A DNA stretch of 64,000 bases from Streptomyces sp. RPA4-2 (GTDB taxonomy: Bacteria; Actinomycetota; Actinomycetes; Streptomycetales; Streptomycetaceae), in contig NZ_CP050975.2 of NCBI RefSeq assembly GCF_012273515.2, positions 1,302,001 to 1,366,000 of the forward strand. Direction: 5' to 3'. This document shows, one piece after another, positions 56,201 to 62,200 of the stretch; position 1 is the first letter of the stretch, and the number at the start of each line of letters is the position of its first letter. The notes below the pieces were generated by a model that worked only from the letters and a program-made list of their open reading frames with translations, was not told the DNA's origin and did no database searches. Position numbers and translations under genes: made by a program.

Positions 56201-59200
56201 AAGTAGCGGTAGCCGTCGTCGAGCATCCGCCGGATCGTGTCCGCGAATCGGACCGGGCGGCCGAGGTTGGCGTACCAGTGGTCGGCGTCCAGCCGGTCAC
56301 CGGGCACTGGCGCGGCCAGCACCGTCGAGTAGAGCGGGGTCGGGGTGCGGGTGCCCCTGATGCCGTCGAGCCGGTCGAGCAGGTCCTCGCGGACCGGGTC
56401 CATCAGGGGGGTGTGGGAGGCGAACGGGGTCGACAGCCGTCGTACGGGAACGCCCTGCGCGTCGAGTCGCCGGCGCAGCCCGTCCAGCGCCTCGGCGTCG
56501 CCGGACACGGCGGTGGAGGACGCGCTGTTGACGGCCGCGACGAACAGCCGGCCCCGGTGGGGCGCGAGCAGTTCCTCAGCCTCCGCGAGCGGGAGTTCCA
56601 GGGACAGCATGCCGCCCTGCCCGACCAGCGGGGCGACCGCGCCGGCACGTGCGGTCACCACGGCCGCGGCGTCGTCCAGGGTGAGGGCGCCCGCGGTGTA
56701 CGCGGCGGCGATCTCGCCGAGGCTGTGCCCGACCACGGCGTCCGGGCGGACGCCGAGCGCTCGCCAGGCGGCGGCCAGGGACGCGTTCAGCGCGAACAGC
56801 ACCGGCTGGAGGAACTCCGTCCGGTCGAGCGGGGTGAACTCCTCGGGGGCTCGCAGTACGTTGAGGACCGACCAGCCGACGCGGCGGTGCACCGCTTCGT
56901 CGATCCGGGACAGCTCCTCGTGGAAGGCCACCGACTCGGTGACCAACTCCGCGCCCATTCCAGGCCATTGGCCGCCGTGCCCGGCGAGGACGAAGGCCAC
57001 CCCGCCCGTCCGTCCCTCGTGCGGCCGGCCCGGCGGTGTCCGTCCGCTCGCCAGCGCGTCGAGCCGGGCGCGCAGTTCGTCGCGGTCGCCCGCCACGATC
57101 CCCGCCCGCCGCTCGAAGTGGCCGCGGTGTCGCGCCAGGGTGTGGGCGACGTCCGGCAGAGCGACGTCCCGCGTGAGGTGACGGGACAGCCGCTCCGCCT
57201 GCCCGCGTACGGCGGACTCACTGCGCCCGGACAGCACGAACAGCCTTTTGCCGGTGCCGGTGCCTGCACCGCTGCCTGCGCCGGCTTCGGCCGTCGGCCG
57301 CGCCTCGGCCCGCGGGGCCTCCTCCACGACCAGGTGCGCGTTGGTCCCGCTGATCCCGAAGGCGCTCACGCCGGCCCGACGTACGCGCTCACCCGTGAAC
57401 GGCCAGGGAGCCGTCTCCCGCAGCAGCCGCAACCCACTGCGGTCCCAGTCGACATGGCGACTGGGCGTGCCGGCGTGCAGGGTGCGGGGCAGCGAGTGGT
57501 GACGCAGGGACTGGACGACCTTGATCAGCCCGAGCACGCCCGAAGCGGCCTGCGCGTGACCGATGTTGGACTTGAGTGAGCCGAGATACAGGGGCCGGCC
57601 CTGCGGACGCGAGGCGCCGAAGACCTCCGCCAGGGCGTTCGCCTCGATCGGGTCGCCGAGCGTCGTCCCGGTCCCGTGCGCCTCGACGTGGTCGATGTCG
57701 GCGGGTGCCAGCCCGGACAGCTCCAGCGCACGCCGGACCACCTGCTCCTGGGCCGGGCCGTTGGGCGCGGACAGACCCTGACTGCGGCCGTCCTGGTTGA
57801 CCGCGGTACCGCGCAGTACGGCGAGCACCTCGTCGCCGTCGCGGCGCGCGTCGCCGAGCCGCTTCAGTACGACCATGCCCGCCCCCTCGGCCCAGACGGC
57901 TCCGTCGGCGTCGTCGGAGAAGGAGCGGCAGCGGCCGGTCGGAGACAGCCCCCGCAGACGGCTGAACTCGACGAAGGTCCCCGGTGTCACCATCAGGGTC
58001 ACGCCGCCGGCGAGCGCGAGGTCGCACTCCCCCGACCGGAGCGCCTGCGCCGCCAGGTGCAGCGCCACCAGCGACGAGGAGCAGGCCGTGTCCACGGTGA
58101 GCGCGGGTCCGTTCAGACCCAGCGTGTACGCGAGCCGTCCCGAGGCCACGCTCAGGGCCGACCCGGTGCCGACGTACCCGTCCAGCTGGTCGAGCCGGGA
58201 GCCCGCGAGGTAGTCGCTGCCGAACATGCCGACGTACACGCCGGTGGGGCTGCCCGCCAGGTCGGCGGGGACGATCCCGGCGCGCTCCAGCGCCTCCCAC
58301 GCCGTCTCCAGCAGCACGCGCTGCTGCGGGTCCATGGCTGCCGCCTCCTTCGGCGTGATGCCGAAGAAGCCCGCGTCGAAGGAGTCCAGCTCGTCGAGGA
58401 ATCCGCCCTCCCGGGCGTACGACTTGCCCAGGGCCTCCGGGTCGGGGTCGTACAGCGACCGCACGTCCCAGCGTGCCTCGGGGAACGGGCCGACCGCGTC
58501 GCGGCCCTCGGCCACCAGGTGCCACAGGCCCTCGGGGTCGTGCACGCCGCCGGGCAGCCGGCACGCCATGCCCACCAGCGCCAGTGGCTCGTCCGCGGCG
58601 GGCGTGGTGTCGCGGGCGTGCCGCGGACCGGGCGCGCTCCGCGGGGCCCTGGGGCCGCCGGCGCCGAGCGTGGTGGCCAGCAGATGCGCGGTGAGCCGGG
58701 CCGCGGTGGGGTGGTCGAAGAGCAGGGTGGCGGGCAGCCTGGCTCCGATCCGGGTGCCTATGCGGTTGCGCAGCTCCACCGCCGTCACCGAGTCCATGCC
58801 GAGGTCACGCAACGGCCGGTCGGGCCGCACGGATTCGGCCGAGCGCAGGCCGAGTGCTCGGGCGGCCTCCTCGCGGACCAGGCCCAGGACGCGGGCGGCG
58901 CGTTCGGTCTCCGGCAGCCGGGCCAGCCGGTCCGCCAGGGCTTCGCCCGCGTCCCGGTTGCCGCGCGGCGCGGGCAGCAACGCGCGCCACAGTGCCGTCG
59001 AGCGTTGGTCCGCGGCCGCCGTGTTCTCGCGCAGCCGGGGCAGGTCCAGGGACCAGGCGACCAGGTGTGGTGCGCCGTGGAGCAGGGCGAGTTCGACGAG
59101 TTCACGGCCCTGGTCCGGGGTGAGGGCCCGGTGGCCGGCACGGGCCATCCGGTCCAGGTCGGCGTGTTCGGCGGCGAAGCCCTCGCCCGCCCAGGCACCG

Positions 59201-62200
59201 AAGGAGACGGAGACGCCGGGCAGGCCCAGGGCGGTTCGGTGGTGGGCGAGTTGGTCGAGATAGACGTTGGCCGCCGCGTAGTTGGCCTGGCCCGCGGTGC
59301 CGACGACACCGGCCGCCGAGGAGATCAGCAGGAACAGGTCGAGGGGCAGATCGGCGGTGAGCCGGTGCAGATGGGCGGCGCCGTCGACCTTGGGACGCAG
59401 CACCCGCGCGAGGCGTTCGGGCGTCAGGTCGGCGATCACGCCGTCGGCCAGGACTCCGGCGCAGTGGACGACACCGCGCAGCGGCAACTCCGTTGTCACA
59501 CGGGCGAGTACGCCGGCCAGGGCTTCGGCGTCCGCGACGTCGCACGCGGCGATCTCGACCTCGGCGCCGAGCGCGGTCAGTTCGGCAATGGCCTCGCCGG
59601 CGTGCGGGTCGTCCGGCCCCCGACGAGACATCAGAAGAAGACGGGGGACGCCCTGTTCCGCCAGAAGCCGGGCGATGTGGCGGCCGACCGCGCCGAGACC
59701 GCCGGTGATCAGCACCGTGCCGTCCGTGGGTACCGGGCCGGGACGCCCGGCCGGTGCCGGGGCAGGCACCGTTCCACTGGGCGTACTCGGGCTGTCGGCC
59801 GGCGCGGCGAAAGGGCGTGCCGGGCGTCGCGACGGGGCGAACGTTGCCTGCCTCGGCACCAGGTCGAGGACGACGGGCTCGCCGGACGCGGTCAGGCGCC
59901 GCAGTGCCTCGCGTGCGCCGGTGACGGGCAGGGCCCGGGGGCGGGCCGCACGTGTCGCACCGGTGAGGGCGGCGTGCAACGCCTCGGCCGGTTCTCCCGC
60001 GGCGCCCGCGCCACCGGCCGCGAGGGCCAGGGCTGCCGCCGTGGTGAACGGCACGTCGTCCGGGAGCACCGCGAGCCGCCGTGCGTCCGCGACCGCCTCG
60101 GAGCCGGGTGGCGTCTCGGCGAGGGCGCAGACCCGCAGACCGGGAGCCAGGTCCCCGGTATCGGCGCCGGCCTCGGTCAGCACACCGGCGCACGCGGTAC
60201 GGGGCAGCGCGCCGCCGGGGCCGGGGACCGCGACGGCGTGCACCTGGATCCTGACCTGGCCGGCGGCCAGGACGTGGGAGGCGACCGCGCGCAGGGCGGG
60301 ATCCGCCGGGAGCCCGGTCAGTTCGTACTGGTCCCCGGCCGGAATCCGCAAGGTGTCCGTCACGCGGGCGCGCACCAGCCGCGGTACGAGCAAAGTGCCT
60401 GCCCGGAGGGCGAGTTCGGGCTCGTCGGCGTGCGCGGCGGCAGCCGCGAGGACATCGCCGGAGGGGAGGCCGGAGGGTCCGGGGCCGTCGAGGTCCAGCA
60501 GGGTCAGTCCGAGGTGCGGGTGTTCGGTCCGGGCGCTGCGGGCCATGCCCCACAGCACGGACTGGGCCAGCCCGGGCACGGAGTCTCCGGCACCGGTCGC
60601 GATCGCGCCACGGGTCACCCACACGGTCCGGGCGGGCAGCCGGTCCTGCGCGAGCGCCGAGAGGTCACGCAGTCCGGCCAGCGCGTCGGCGGCCAATTCC
60701 TGTGCGGCGGCGGCCGGTTCCGCGCCAGGCGCCGGACGCGGCCAGAACCGTACGAGGATGTCGGCGTCCGTCTCCCGCACCTGGAGGCCCGCCGCCTCCA
60801 GGCCGCGTACGGCGGCGGCGACGTCCGGGTCCGAGCGGTCGCCGTGGACGGCCCACACGGCGCCCGGCGCTCCGGTCGGTTCTTCGGGCGCGGCCGTCCA
60901 CGCCACTTCGTACAGGTGACGGCCGTTCTCCGAGGCGCCGTTCAGGTCCGCCGGGTCGGCAGCCCGCAGCCGTACGTCCTCCAGCCGGCCCGCCGGAAAG
61001 CCGTCCGCGTCCCACAGCGTCACGTCGAGGGTGAGGTCCGTCCCGGAGCCTCCCGACCTCCGGACCAGCGCCGTGAGGTCGCCGGTGCCGCCGGGCGGCA
61101 GGACGCATCGGCCCACCGCGACGGGCAGCAGCACCCGGCCGTCGGACGCGCCGCCCGTGTCCAGGGCGGCGGCCACGTGCAGCGCCGCGTCCAGCAGTGC
61201 CGGGTGGACCGGGTAGGCGTCGGTCGTCGCCCGGGCCACGGCGGGCAGGGAGAGCCGGGCCAGCAGTTCGCCGTCGACGGTGGTCGTGACCGCCGACCGG
61301 ACGCCCTGGAAGGCCGGGCCGTAGCCGAGGCCCAGGTCGCTCAGCCGCTCGTACGTCCGCGTGTTCCAGACGGACTCGGCGGCCTCCGGCCACACCGGCG
61401 GCCGGCCGGGCGGCGCCGGGAGGGGCACGGCCGCCGAAGCGGTCGTGTGCAGGGTCCAGTCGGGGTTCGGCCGACCGCGCGGGCGACTGTGCACGGTGAT
61501 CTCCGGGGCGGAGCCCGTGGTGACCACCTCGACGGACACCTCGACCGTGCCGGACTCCGGCAGGACGAGGGGCGCGAGCAGGAGCAGGTCGCTCACGTCG
61601 CCGGGAACGTCCGGGCGGGCCACGGCGAGGGCGGCCCGGCACAGCTCCATCAGGGTGGTGCCCGACACCACGGTTCGTCCGAACACGGTGTGGTCGGACA
61701 GCCAGTCGGCGGTGGCCGGGGACCACTCGTGGCGGAAGGTCCAGCGTGTCTCGTCCGCGGACTGCAGCTGAATGCCGAGCAGCGGGTGCGCGGCGCGGTC
61801 GAGGAGTCCGGGGGCTCCGGCCGCGGGCTCGGGTTCGATCCAGTAGGACTGCGTGTCCCAGGCGTACGTGGGAAGTTCGACGCTCTCCGTGTCGGGTACC
61901 AGCCGGTGCCAGTCGATCGGCCTTCCGTGGACGTGGAGTTCGGCGGCGGCCCGGTCCAGACACGCCGGTCCGTCCTCGTCACGACGCAGCGATCCGACGG
62001 CGACCAGGTCTTCGTGGCCGGAGTCCTCGGCGACCGTGCGCAGGGCGGTGACGAGGGAGGGGTGGGGGCTGAGTTCGACGAAGCAGCGGTAGCCGTCGGC
62101 CACCATGCGTTCCACGGTGGGCGCGAAGCGGACGGGTTCGCGCAGGTTCGTGTACCAGTAGTCGGCCTCGAGTTCCTCCGTGACCGGCTCGCCGGTGACC

